Shown here piece by piece: positions 33,596-45,299 of a stretch of DNA of 64,000 bases. The position numbers and the translations under genes are program-made. Numbering within the stretch: the first letter of the stretch is position 1; each line of letters starts with the position of its first letter. Location of the stretch: assembly GCF_040869045.1 (NCBI RefSeq), contig NC_090322.1:172622672-172686671 (forward strand), in the 5' to 3' direction. The stretch is from Eurosta solidaginis. Its lineage: Eukaryota; Arthropoda; Insecta; Diptera; Tephritidae. The notes beneath the pieces are model-generated. The model was not told the origin of the DNA and searched no databases. It worked only from the letters and a program-made list of their open reading frames with translations.

Positions 33596-34073
33596 GTTGT
33601 TGTTATTGTAGCGATTAAGTTTCTCCCCGAAGGCTTTGGGGAGTGTTATCGATGTGATGGTCCTTTTCCGGATACAGATCCGGTACGCTCCGGTAACACA
33701 GCACCATTAACCGTTCTGTGCATAGGTGGGTACCCGGGTACCTTTTGCATATTCAAAAGCCATTTTTGAATAATCTACAAATAGAAACGAGTTAAAATTT
33801 TGTGGCATCGTATGGTAATAAGTGTCTACATCCATCACTTCCTCTCCACCCCCAAGTTGCATGAGGAGCTTAGGGTCGCCAGAGCCTCGTCTGTTAGTGA
33901 AACAGGATTCGCCACGGATAGGTGAGGTTGACAATTGGGTTTGGAGAAGCTGTATATTGCGCTGGTAACCAGAAAGGGTTGCGCTACGCAACCCCTTGAA
34001 TCCGGTATTTTAGTCGCCTCTTACGACAGATACCTAGCGCGGGTATATTCTGACCCCCTAACCCGCTGGGGGG
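33596..34073 (-). mobile_element. (CAA)n SINE, reverse orientation, with an altered middle
   Basis: Flanked by AATATTAATTTT (33,584-33,595) and AATATTAGTTTT (34,074-34,085), an 11/12 target duplication. Tail side at 33,596, 5' end near CCCGCTGGGG. About 115 bp around 33,715-33,835 are unrelated to other copies and replace the normal CTCGGGAACGATTTATGTG region. Confidence 0.85.
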
Positions 34074-34085
34074 AATATTAGTTTT

Positions 34086-35078
34086 AATTTAATTTCATAA
34101 AAAAAATATATATATTTTTTTTTCAGAAAACTGTTATCGACAACGTTTTTAGTGAATATTTTTGGGTCCGGCAGTGAAAATATTACAATCAAATAAAAAT
34201 TAAAAAAAAAAAAATTAAAAATCGAAAAAGGTAAAAAAAATGAAATTTCACAGGCTCGAAAATTATTTTTTTGGGTATGCGTAGTGGAACTTTTTTCCTG
34301 AGCCCAAATCCTATCGAAAAATCAATGGCGCGATATCGGTTAATAAATCGACCCAGTCTAATAGACAGCCTTATAATTTTGATAGAACGTGAAAAAATTG
34401 ATTCAAGAATCGACTCGTGTAAAGGGCCGTAAATTTTAGGATTTCTCTTACCAGTAAAATGTAGAAAATACCTAAGAACAATTTGCATAACATTCAGCTA
34501 AGATATCATTTACATAAATCTAGCATGAAAACCCCTAGGTAGCTTGATTTTGCCTTTTTTGTGAATATGGCTATTTTTCAGAACTATTTGTAAAAACTCA
34601 AAAGTTCTGTAACCCCAACAGATAGTAAATTTGTGTTCCACAATTCTCTTTTTCCCCAGTATCCAATTCAAAGATTAATCCTAATCTTTTACCGTCTTCG
34701 GGGAAACACTTTTTTATGTATTAATTTATTTAAATTTATATTTAACAAATAAATTTGCAAAATATATATGGAGGCGGGCTTCTAGGCCAATTTGCCACCC
34801 AAGTCGGTTTATACTCCGTGGAATAAATTACGTTTTTTGAGCGAGAGATCAGGTTCTATGGTTTATTGGGGTTCCTTGCTGTAATCAAGCAATGTTGTCA
34901 GTGCGGAGTTAGAACTAGATGTGGGACAATCAAGAAATGCTTTATAGTTATTGGGATATTGCACTGGCTTTCTGTAATCCTGTAATTTTGGAACATGTGC
35001 AAATATCCGAAGGATCGGTATTAGATTATATATCCCCGGGATTGGTTGATCTAATAGGAATATATGTACATGTACATT
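34086..35078. other. AT-rich intergenic DNA, no gene seen
   Basis: Contains A/T runs and no supported coding frame. The ORF on the minus strand at 34,189-34,488 is low-complexity (Phe/Ile/Arg-rich) and is not taken as a gene. Confidence 0.4.
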
Positions 35079-35431
35079 AGGGCAGGTCAAATTGTGGGGG
35101 GAAAAAAACTTCAGGTGCACATCCAGTTTCTGAATCTATGGGTCATACTGAGTAATATTGTCCATGGGACTATAGGTCTGAAATGAATTTCGAGCCTCCC
35201 TAATTTTGTTAGAAAATTGTATATCTCGATCCGAATAAGGGCTCTCACAAATAAAAAAACATGAAAATAAATGTCAAATTCAGATTCGGATTGGGATATA
35301 CAATTTTTTAACAAAATAAGAGAGACTCGAAATTCATTTCAGACCTATGGTCCCATGGACAATATTACTCAGTATGACCCATAGATTCAGAAACTGGATG
35401 TGCCTTTTCAACAATAAATGTGACCCACCCT
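35079..35431. mobile_element. Fold-back element (353 bp) with long inverted arms
   Basis: Arms at about 35,117-35,232 and 35,297-35,402 are nearly perfectly complementary over more than 100 bp (e.g. GGTCATACTGAGTAATATTG against its complement). The outer ends AGGGCAGGTCA and TGACCCACCCT are also inverted. The whole unit would fold into one hairpin with a loop of about 65 nt. No ORF. Confidence 0.85.
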
Positions 35432-35811
35432 CATGCGTCTTTTAGGAAAGCATTTGAAACAAATAGCGTCTGTTAGATACATTGTTGTTATTGTTGTTGT
35501 TGTATTAACGATATTATTTTATTTAGAATGTTAAAGAAATAATAAAAAATAAATAGATACAAATACACATTGTACATACAAATAGTTTTACATACGAGAT
35601 TAGGTGAATCAACTTGCACTTTTGAGAATATACTATATTACTAAATCATTGCTCACGTGCAGAATTCAAATCGCTCTATCAGCATAGATTTATACTATGT
35701 GTCTACCAACCCCAAATTCCGTGTTTTCCAGTTCAACCAACTGCTAAAACATGTCTAGACATGCCGGGAAAGGCATCGAAAGACGCGTTTTAACCACGGT
35801 ATCCACGGCAC

Positions 35812-36115
35812 CCCTAGTGTGATGGTAGCGTGCATCGCCTACCACACTGAAGGTCTTGGATTCAACTCCCGGGCAAAGACCAACAATTAAGAAAGAAAAA
35901 AATTTCAGTTAGAATAAAGTTTTTCTAAGCGTGGTCGCCCCTCCGCAGTGATTAAGTTAACATTCCGAGTGTATTTCGGGCAAGAGCTGCTCAGTGAAAA
36001 TTCATCTGCCTGCCTTGCGCCAATTTGTAGGGAAAATTAGAACGGAGCACGACTCAAATTGAAAGAGAAGCTCAGCATAGATCTCTTTGAATGTTAATCG
36101 TGCCAAGTATTTTTT
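35812..36115 (+). mobile_element. tRNA-derived SINE
   Basis: The head contains an A-box-like GATGGTAGCGTGC and a B-box-like GGATTCAACTCC, about 35 bp apart, as in RNA polymerase III promoters. The body has the phrases CTAAGCGTGGTCGCCCCTC and CCGAGTGTATTTC, which I recognise from a common fly SINE, and the 3' end is T-rich after ATCGTGCCAAGTA. It uses a LINE's reverse transcriptase to move. No clear target duplication was found. Confidence 0.75.
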
Positions 36116-36135
36116 TTATATTTATAATCCTACAG

Positions 36136-36810
36136 CGGCGAAAAACAAAAAATTATATTTCAGAACCGCCACGGGCTGTCTTCTTATGTCCCCAGAACAC
36201 GACCTACATAATGAGGCGAGAATACTTCCCATCAGGGAGAAAAATTAGATGCTAACCAAACAGTTCCTGTTTAATACCCAGAAACCTGGGCATCCCAACA
36301 GACATCTGATTGATGAGCCAACACCGCCCAGGGGCTTAAGAAGTCATCTCCGTAAGCACTATGAGGAAATAAGGCACCTGAGAACTCAGCCGTATGAAGC
36401 TAAAAAACACAATCAGGTCCTCAGCGAACTCCACAAACAGGCGTCGGATCTTTATGCCTGGAATTGCCCGGTGAATCCAGTACTCAATGAACAGTACCCA
36501 AAACTTGCGGAAGAGGAACGCATACTCCCCAGGAAAACGCGTCACTCTAGCTCAACTTCGATCTGGATACTGTAACAGGTTTAACCCTTACCTATCCAGA
36601 ATCAACCCCGACATACAAAATGTATGCCCTGCTTGCAATGTATCCCCACATGACACCAACCATCTCTTTAATTGTAATGTGGAACCAACGCCTCTAACAC
36701 CCCTCTCATACCCCTGTCCAAGTTTCCTTGGACTCCCGTTAGAGGATATTGATGACAGAGTTTGGGTATGGTGGAAACGTAGTATTAGTAAATACTTTAT
36801 GAGCTGAGGT
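36136..36810 (+). pseudogene. LINE A, ORF2 C-terminal region
   Basis: Covers the last about 200 codons: LLMSPEHDLHNEARILPIRE, DEPTPPRGLRSHLRKHYEE, LRSGYCNRFNPYLSRINPD, CPACNVSPHDTNHLFNC (Cys/His knuckle), FLGLPLEDIDD. It has an early stop and a frameshift around 36,545. The RT part is missing. Jockey-type placement is inferred from the lack of RNase H and from this C-terminus. Confidence 0.75.
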
Positions 36811-37635
36811 AGGGAGATTTCGAATGAAATTCTGAATTTCCGCGGTTGTTAACCCTTGGTTGGTAGAAGTAAAGGGTTAATTCAACTGGCCATTGCTGGA
36901 AGGAACGATACTCCTTTTTCGTATTTTACACACCAGCATTGACACACACAATCATCACCTACTGCATAAAAAGATCGTTCTAATTTTAAAAAATTATGCT
37001 TTGGGGTTACTTTGTATTGCTATGCGTTAAAAATATCGTTCGCATTTGGGAAAAAACGCATTGGTAGTAGAAGCGTGTTTATTTCCTTTTCAAGACTTTA
37101 GTTGTACATATTAACAATTTTGCATTTCCTTTGCTTTAACATGGCAGTGCTTAAATTTACAACTGAATTAAAAGTTCAAAAATTAATATAGTAAAAGTAT
37201 AATTCATAACCACTAATGTAAACATTAACGTTGTCCGGAATATGATATAAACGCGTAACAAAAAAACAAACCGAAACACAAACTCGTGTTTTCGAATTTC
37301 GTGGAAAAACTTATTTTGTTACATTAAAACTATTTAATAAAGTTATAACGTTAATAGAAGAAAAAAATATTGTTTTATGTATACAATAAAAACGAGATCT
37401 TGTCTTGTTCACATAAAGAATCTCACGCCTTTTTTGTGTCCATAGCAATTCTTAAATATATGTAAGAGTTTTAACTAAATTACGCAGTTTTTTAAATACA
37501 TACTAGCTATCATAAATTAAATAAAATGTGTGTTCATTAATGGGATGCGAAACAGTAAACCAAAGAGATAATATGAAATAAAAATTAAAAATATGTGAAT
37601 GATTTATGCTGACTAACTTTGTTGCTTGTTTATAA
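36811..37635 (-). other. 3' flank/UTR of the TMEM201-like gene
   Basis: On the minus strand this follows the TMEM201-like stop codon. A minus-strand AATAAA lies at 37,083-37,078, giving a 3' UTR of about 550 nt if used. No repeat or ORF recognised. Confidence 0.4.
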
Positions 37636-40603
37636 CTATGAAATCATTTGGCTCTCCTTCCACTTTTTTAACAAATCACCACGTTTGTACTTATAACATG
37701 GCACTGGCAGCTCCTCAGTTATTTTACGTAAATTAAAACTATCATGACTGCTTATACTTTTGCGTTGTGCAGGTGCACCCCACAAATCTGATAGAGCAGG
37801 ACCGCTTAGTACCGATGCCATGCCACAATTCACTGTCAACGGTGTCACTAATTGAGTGTTGTGCGATAGCAGTGATGGGCGTGTCTTATATGCTGTATGA
37901 CTACTATGAGCATCGTGGATAGGTTGAAAAGCTCGTGGTGTAGTGGCATCGTACGTATTTCCTTGTTGCGCTGTTAAATCTAAGCTTTCGTTGGCGGTGT
38001 TGAAGGAGCTCTCACGCGATGCGTTCAAACGATCATTTTGACTTTCAAACCCCGACGACTGTGATGAAGCACGCGACTTGTTCTCGCCAATAGTTGACAT
38101 CATTGGCTGACGAGTTTCTGGGAAAATCTTGTTAGTATGATTTAAAGCGCCACCAGCAAGCCATGATACTGTAGTTGCTGGTGAGACTGCTGAGTAAACA
38201 TTACCGGTAAGGCAGGACGTACTGAAACGTGATGGCGTGAGTAAATTTGTTGCTGAAGAAGGACGCGCATGTTGCTGCTGCTGATAAATCGAATTAGTTG
38301 AGAGAGAAAATGGTGAGTTCAAAGTTGCTGAATGCACAGAAAATTGTGGCCGATTCGCCGAGGAACAGCTAGCACGATATTGCGAAAAACTTGTGTTGTG
38401 TTGATTAGGTAAATATTGATTATAAGGCTCACCATTGAATGAGGTGCGCAGTAGTGAGGCATTTGCACTAACATTTCCATTGTAAGTCTCACTTTGACCA
38501 AACATTGTGGAACGTGGACGTTGATAATAACTACTATTCAGCTCTAAATTTGACGCAAAATATGGTGGACGTGAAAAAATTGTGCCAGCTGTGTTGTCAG
38601 TATTAAAAACTCCTCCAACAGAGGGAGCATATAACGATTGCTTTGAATGAGAATTTGTCTGTGCATCAAAGTAGCATGATTTAAAGCTGGAGTTGGGTGA
38701 AAATTGTGTACGTGGCATATTGTTTATGGAGTATGTCGAAGAAGTCAGTGGAGACTTATAAAGCAGCGATTTTTGTAGTGATGTATCTTCTCCTCCACGT
38801 ATCGAGGTGCACCGTACGGTGCTAGCATCACTGCAATTGAAATGCTGACTCAACATACTAATTGTATCATCATCGCTTAGATAATCCTCAGAATAGATTT
38901 TATGAAAACTGTTAGCACTATTATCGTGAAGTTTAGGTGAAATTTCCACTTCATTTGTCACTGAAAGTAGCAATGTCAATGCTGATGCGATGAGCTGTAG
39001 ATAATATTGAAATATTTGAATAAAAAGTTTTTTGAATATATAATACCTCAATACTACAATGAAACGCTATATCTACTGAGTCCTTATTTCAATCAATATA
39101 TAGATTAAAAGTGCCCTCTTAAGCAGACTAGTGGAACATCTTTAACGAGCTGCTAAATGCACGTTCTAATACATATACTACAATCAACAATGTCATCCCA
39201 TCAACAATTATTATTAATTACGTGAAAAATACTACTAGAGGTTTACTATTAAGTCATTATATACTTACCAATAATACATTTGGTGGAAAATATAATTGTT
39301 CTTCAATTAATCCACCAGCAAATGCAGACCATAAAGCCAATAAAAAAGTGAAGCGTGTTAACTTGAAGCCATCAATTAATTTGTACCCAAAAGTCATGAC
39401 CAATAAAGTAAAAGGATAAACGAGTACATATAGCGCAGAAAAGTTGATGCGTGCAATTTTTGGAAATTTCAATCCCAACGAATACAAAAGCATCATGAAA
39501 ATTGTGCGTATGAATAATTTTAATTTTTCCAATAATGGATATGCGCTAATTTCTGATATGTACGTGGTGAAAACACGAGCTAGCGCCAAAACATGAGACA
39601 TTGCAAAGAATAACTGCTCGCCAAAACGGTCGCCCAGAACAGTAGTTATATGTTCCCGTTTCAATGTTGGTAGCATATAGCATAAGCAAATTAAGTTAAT
39701 TATAGTGAGTATGGTGATGTGCAACGAGAGACGGCGCTTCCAAAGTTGACGTTGTACTTGACGAATATGATTGAAATGTGGTTGTTTTAACGTCTCGGCA
39801 CCTTTGATAATGAAATCAAGAAATTTGGAGCCAAGCACTATTTTCTTCTTCTCATGCAGTACTTTACGTAAATGGCGTTCACAAGTACCACACAGGCGGT
39901 ATTGCTCCTCTAGTTTAGATCTGAAATTTGTAGTTAATAACAAAAAAAAATTGGATCATATTTAAGTGAAATGTACTTATAGCAGTGAAGCTCTGCATCA
40001 AATCGCGATTCACTTTTAGGTTCAAATTGAGCCAACTTTTCCACTTTTAAACGCTGTGCCTCATTGCATTCATGACACAGACCATTATTTTTAGTTGCGC
40101 TCAGCGCAGACACTGATGTGTCACGCTCTGTTGAGGACTGATCCAATCTAGCTATACCAACAGACTTATTACTGCAATTGAATTGTTGAAACATATCGCG
40201 ATTATAATCGCCATCATTAGTAAAACCATTGTACTGTTCACAATCTGGGCACATCCAGCTATTAGATTCCAAGTATGGTACTCGAGTGTTTTGATTACAA
40301 AACCAGCAATTGACAGTCACAGCAAAGTTTGATCTAAAAATAGATAACAGTCAGACATGTTAAGTCAGTTAATTTACATATTAGTTATAAAATTTTGAAA
40401 ATTTATACAAAAAGTTGTACGTCCATAAATGTAAAAAAAAAAAACTTTTAACCGGTTGCATGAGGTTATGTGCACTATAAGTGTGGACACTGATATTACC
40501 GAATTTTCACGTAGAGTTTATGTAGCAACAAAAAACAAACAAATATAAAAGCTAGAACTGGCAGTACGCTAACCGCCAGCGAAAGTAGCACATCATTAAT
40601 CAT
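37636..40603 (-). CDS. TMEM201: TMEM201/Samp1-family inner nuclear membrane protein, four exons
   Basis: Exons on the minus strand: 40,603-40,500; 40,333-39,977; 39,920-39,269; 38,994-37,636. All introns are GT...AG and of 166, 56 and 274 nt, giving 823 residues in one frame. Exon 1 (ATG at 40,603) encodes an N-terminal membrane segment (residues about 5-30). Then comes the Ima1_N zinc domain with four CxxC pairs: CWFC, CPDC, CHEC and, across the second splice, CGTC. Several membrane segments follow (LHITILTIINLICLCYMLP, then three or four more). A Ser/Asn-rich C-terminal tail of about 430 residues completes it. The family (human TMEM201/NET5/Samp1, yeast Ima1) sits in the inner nuclear membrane and links chromatin or lamina to the cytoskeleton. 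The long low-complexity tail is where fly and vertebrate proteins differ most. Confidence 0.9.
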
Positions 40604-40864
40604 TATTTAACCCTATTAAATAAATTTGTTTCCTATATAAAAAAAAACATGCGCGCGGCAATCCCACGCACAACTCCTTCAGACGTCTTGTCAATTTTCC
40701 AAATTTCAACGTGAGGTGAATACATAGCGGAATGATACAAGGTGGCAGCATGGTGACATACCTACAAACATAAATACAAATTCCATGTACTTTGTTTTTG
40801 TAAATTCGATGGACAAATGTCAAAATCGTACGGCACCTTAAGTTGATGTATCAAATCAAATAAA
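40604..40864. other. 5' flank of the TMEM201-like gene
   Basis: Probable promoter/5' UTR region. AACGATACAAGGTGGCAGC-like DNA at 40,734-40,755 is inverted at 43,232-43,254, on the other side of the helentron-like element. Confidence 0.35.
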
Positions 40865-43216
40865 ACAAGTAAGAACGGGACTGTCTTCGGCTGTGCCGAA
40901 GACTTCATACCTTTCATGAATGGGGCTGAACAATAATCTTATCCCGTTCGTAATCTCCGAATAATCGGATGTATAAGATAAGAAATATATAGTGAACAGA
41001 TCTACATACCTTAACGATTTTTAAGATAAATATAAAATAAAAAACAGGTAGGTACTTTGTGTGAGGATGCAAAGTTTCAGGTTTTTTGTGGTCTGCGTGT
41101 AAAAACTATGACTACGAATCACGTATTTCAAAAATATATGACGAAAACGTAACTATTTGATGAAATTTGATGAATTTTGAAGATTCTAGCCGTAAAAAAG
41201 GGGTCAAAATGACAGTTTATATGAAGTATATAATATATATACGACCGATCTCTATGATTTTTTCAGACAACAATATATGCTATATACGTAAGCATTTTGT
41301 GAAATTTGAAGCTTCTAACTGTTAAAACGGGGCAGAAATTGCGCAAAGTTTCTTATCTGAACAATCGGTGGTATGAGATATATACTATGTGTACCACCGA
41401 TCTCAATGATTTTTTCAGACATCAATATATGCTATACACGTAAGCAGTTGGTGAAATTTGAAGCTTCTAGCTGTTAAAATGGGGCCGAAATCGTAAAAAA
41501 AATATATATATACTATATATATATACTATATATACCATCATATATATATTATATATATCACCGATCTCTATGATTTTTTGACACAACAATACATACTATA
41601 TACGTAAGCAATCGGTGAAATTTGAAGCTTATAACTGTTAAAATGGGGAAGAAATTGCGCAAAGTTTCTTATCTGAACAATCGGTTGTATGGGATATATA
41701 CTATATATACCACCGGTATCTATGATTTTCTCAGACAACAATATATGCTATACACGTAAGCATTTGGTGAAATTTGAACATATCTAAACGATTTTTAAGA
41801 TAAATATAAAATAAAAAATAGGTAGGTAATCTGTGTGAGGATGCAAAGCTTCACGTTTTTTGTGGTCTGCATGTAAAAACTATGGCTACGAATCACGTAT
41901 TTCAAAAATATATGACGTAAACGTAACTATTTGATGAAATTTGATGAATCTTGAAGCTTCTAGCCGTAAAAAAGGGGTCAATATGACAGTTTATATGAAG
42001 TATATAATATATATACCACCGATCTCTATGATTTTTTCAGACAACAATATATGCTATATACGAAAGCATTTTGTGAAATTTGAAGCTTCTAACTGTTAAA
42101 ACGGGGCAGAAATTGTGCAAAGTTTCTTATCTGAACAATCGGTTGTATGAGATATATACTATGTATACCACCGATCTCAATGATTTTTTCAGACATCTAT
42201 ATATGCTATACACGTAAGCAGTTGGTGAAATTTGAAGCTTCTAGCTGTTAAAATGGGGTAGAAATTGCGAAAAGATTCTTACCTGAACAATCGGTTGTAT
42301 GAGATATATACTATATATACAACCGATCTCTATGATTTTTTCAGACAACAATATATGCTATATACGTAAGCAATCGGTGAAATTTGAAGCTTATAGCTGT
42401 TAAAATGGGGTAGAAATTGCGAAAAGTTTCTTATCTGAACAATCGGTTGTATGAGATATATACTATATATACAACCGATCTCTATGATTTTTTCAGACAA
42501 CAATATATGCTATATAGGTAAATATTCGGTGAAATTTGAAGCTTCTAGCTGTTAAAATGGGGCTAAAATTTGCGAAAATATATATATATATACTATATAT
42601 ATATACTATATATACCACCATATATATACTATATATACCACCGATCTTTATGATTTTTTCAGACAACAATATATTCTATATACGTAAGCATTCGCTGAAG
42701 TTTGAAGCCTCTAGCTCTTAAAATAGGGCAGTAATTACGAAAAGTTCCTTATCTGAACAATCGGTTGTGGGGGATATATACTATATATACGACCGATCTC
42801 ATAAATTTTTTCAGGCAACAATATGTGCAATATACGAAAGTATATGGTGAAGTTTGAAGCTTCAATCTGTTAAATTGGGTAAGATATTACAAAAATCCTC
42901 TTTTTCTGAAAAATCGGTTGTATGGAGGATATATGCTATAGTGGTCCGATCCGGTCGGTTCCGACAAATGTCTAATCGGACACCCAAATACACCTGCTCA
43001 CCAAATTTTATCAAGATATCTCAAAAATTGAGGGACTAGTTTGCATACAAACAGACAGACGGACAGACGGACATGGCTAAATCAACTCAGCTCTTCAACC
43101 TGATTATTTCGGTATACTTAATGGTGGGTCTATCTATTTTCCTTTAAGGACTTACAATTTTCGGTTTCGTGACGAAATTAATATACCATTTCATTTTCAT
43201 GAAAGGTATAAAAAGG
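40865..43216 (-). mobile_element. Helentron-like non-autonomous element 1 (with 152-bp array)
   Basis: Read on the minus strand: a 5' sub-terminal repeat ATACCTTTCATGAA (43,209-43,196) just after CCTTTTT; a central array; the inverted sub-terminal repeat TTCATGAAAGGTAT (40,920-40,907); then a perfect 9-bp-stem hairpin (40,883-40,903, loop TGT); and the terminus CTTACTTGTTTTA. Sub-terminal inverted repeats, a central array and a 3' hairpin are the known plan of DINE-1/helentron-type rolling-circle elements. No Rep/helicase is present, so it depends on a relative. Confidence 0.7.
41009..42860. repeat. Tandem array, 152-bp unit, with a 780-bp higher-order repeat
   Basis: The marker CCGATCTCTATGATTTTTTC or its variants recurs at 41,244, 41,397, 41,561, 41,713, 42,019, 42,171, 42,323, 42,475, 42,641 and 42,793, i.e. 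mostly 152-153 bp apart. Two units are lengthened by TATA-rich expansions (164-166 bp). A leader block (TTTTTAAGATAAATATAAAA, 41,012) returns at about 41,792, showing a duplicated block of about 780 bp. Confidence 0.85.
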
Positions 43217-43389
43217 GTATAATCAGCTGTTCCATGCTGCCACCTTGTATCGTTGCGCCATGGGTGAATATTTTAAACACCTGCGAAAAACCGGTAAATT
43301 TTTTTGACAGCACATATACTTGGCAGCACTGTAAATCATTCTGTGCTGCCATCTAATGCATTCCGGTAAATAACACAAGTCAAGGCCAA

Positions 43390-44165
43390 TTAATAGTGAC
43401 ATAACCATAAAACAATAACCAGATAAATCAGCTCATCGAAACGAAATCAAGGTAATCGATTAATGGTGCCATACCATAACGCTAACAACAACAACAGCAG
43501 CTAACGCCATAACCACAACATAGCAAAGCAATTGGTTTTTGGTTTCTCGCCCTATCCATAACCAAAAAATATTTGAGTTGGTGAATTTAAAAACTTTTTG
43601 TAGATTTTATTCATTATTTTGGATACGTTATGACTATGAGAGTCATTTTTTGTGGAATACGTTTGTAATTTTTTGCATTTTCTTAATTTTTATGAAATTT
43701 TCACGATTTTAAGTTAAGGCACCATTAATCGATTACATTTGAGATGGTTATGGATATGGGTATGGTTACGACTATGGCGTTAGAGTTAAAGGGCGAATTA
43801 ATGGTGACTTATAACCATAAAGCCATAACCAGATAAAACAGCTGATCGAACCTACCTTATGGAAATCAATGTAATCGATTAATGGTGCCATACCATAACG
43901 CTAACGCCATAGCCAATCAATTCTCGCCATATCCATAACCAAAAAATATTTGGGTTGGTGAATTTAATAACTTTTTGTAGATTTTCTTCATTGGTTTGAA
44001 TACGTTATGACTAAGAGACTTATTTTTTGTGGAATATGTCTGTAATTTTTGCGTTTTCTTCATTTTTATGAATTTTTCACGATTTTTAGGTTAAGGCACC
44101 ATTAATCGATCACATTGAGATGGTAATGGATATGGGTTTGGTTACGACTATGGCGTTAGGGTTAA
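43390..44165. repeat. Two adjacent copies of an imperfect TIR repeat (about 390 bp each)
   Basis: Copies 43,390-43,800 and about 43,800-44,165 share CCATAACCAGATAAA, AATCGATTAATGGTGCCAT, AACTTTTTGTAGATTTT and end with GGCACCATTAATCGAT...GGTTACGACTATGGCGTTAG. The beginning (TAATGGTGAC-ATAACCATAA) is roughly inverted to the end. Probably MITE-derived; no ORF. Confidence 0.6.
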
Positions 44166-44226
44166 GGAAGTTTAATTTGGTTTTAAGGAAGTTTAATTGG
44201 CCCTTCAGTTGTGTGATTTCGGGTGA

Positions 44227-44451
44227 AGCTGGAGACATTGGTGCTTTATCGGTAACCGTATCGGTAACCTTATAACAGCTGATTCGACCAATCTTATGAG
44301 AATCAATGCAATCGATTATTGGTGCCGCTAAGGTCGTCACCGTATCGTAGCCAACCAATTGGGTTTTGGTTTACCGTCGTAACGATAAACAGCTGATTAT
44401 GTTAGGGATACGGATACAGCGATACGACATACGGCACCATTGACTCCGGCT
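44227..44451. mobile_element. 225-bp MITE, copy 2
   Basis: Nearly identical to 19,468-19,692 with the same ends (AGCTGGAGACATTGGTGC...ACTCCGGCT). Flanks TGA/TAA, i.e. a 3-bp duplication with one change. Confidence 0.85.
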
Positions 44452-44464
44452 TAAATAATTATCC

Positions 44465-44606
44465 TCGTGTTCCAATGGTACATGAACCAGATACGAATAG
44501 AGATTTAACATGCAAATGCAACAAAAATGTGATCCATATGTTTACATTGTTGCATTTACATGTTAAATCTCTATCCGTATCTGGTTCATGTACCATTGGA
44601 ACACGA
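44465..44606. mobile_element. 142-bp near-perfect palindrome
   Basis: Two arms of about 58 nt (TCGTGTTCCAATGGTACATG... and its complement) with only a few mismatches and a loop of about 26 nt. Compatible with a very short MITE or fold-back. RNA read through it would form a long duplex. Confidence 0.8.
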
Positions 44607-45299
44607 AATGTTTGCAACTAACGGCACACACTTTGCCAATTTTCTACTTTTGAAATACGTACGCCGTTTCACATATGTTACACTTAATTGGCAATGAGTT
44701 TTCGAATCGAATTCGAAATCATTCCGTTCTAGTCTGTTCGTCGGAGTGGATGTGCAGTGTCATCTTTGGCTCAACTGCGATTTTTCGCGCTTTTTTGGTT
44801 GAGCTGAAAATTCAAAAAGGCCTCAAGATTGCCTTTTTGCTTCCTTCGGGCGTTTTGGCGGAGTTGGGAGATGCAATGCTTCCCTGACCTGGAATCAGGG
44901 TGGTGGTTTTGCACTCCTAACAGGAATCAGGCGTGGTTATATACATAGCGAATCGTAACGTGGACCTGGGTACCCCTAGAAAGTGAGTGCTTTAATAGAG
45001 GGTAATTTTAATACCCCTGGGCGACTAGGGCCTCGAGATATAGGCGAAAACGTTGATCAGGGTTTTTACATTATGGGTATCAAATTGTAGCTGTTGATGT
45101 GTCTCGAGATATAGGCTAAAATAGGGGCCCGGATACACCCAGAATGTGTGTATTATGCATATCAAATGGAAGCTTTAAGTAATTTAATTGTGATATTCGA
45201 TTTAGTCGCATCAACCTGGCAAAAATAAATATGCATGAGAAGCCGAAATAAAGACATGAATAAATAATACCCACATACATATTTACACACGTCCTATTC
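44607..45299. other. No gene recognised; degenerate tandem-like TE sequence
   Basis: About 45,030-45,180 has 'CTCGAGATATAGGC' twice and 'ATCAAATGGAAGC', reminiscent of the arrays in the helentron-like elements, but no clean unit. The ORF 44,675-44,887 is not recognised. Confidence 0.35.

Noticed and set aside
34189..34488. Minus-strand 99-codon ORF
   Set aside because: A/T-run translation (Phe/Ile/Lys); no domain and no gene context.
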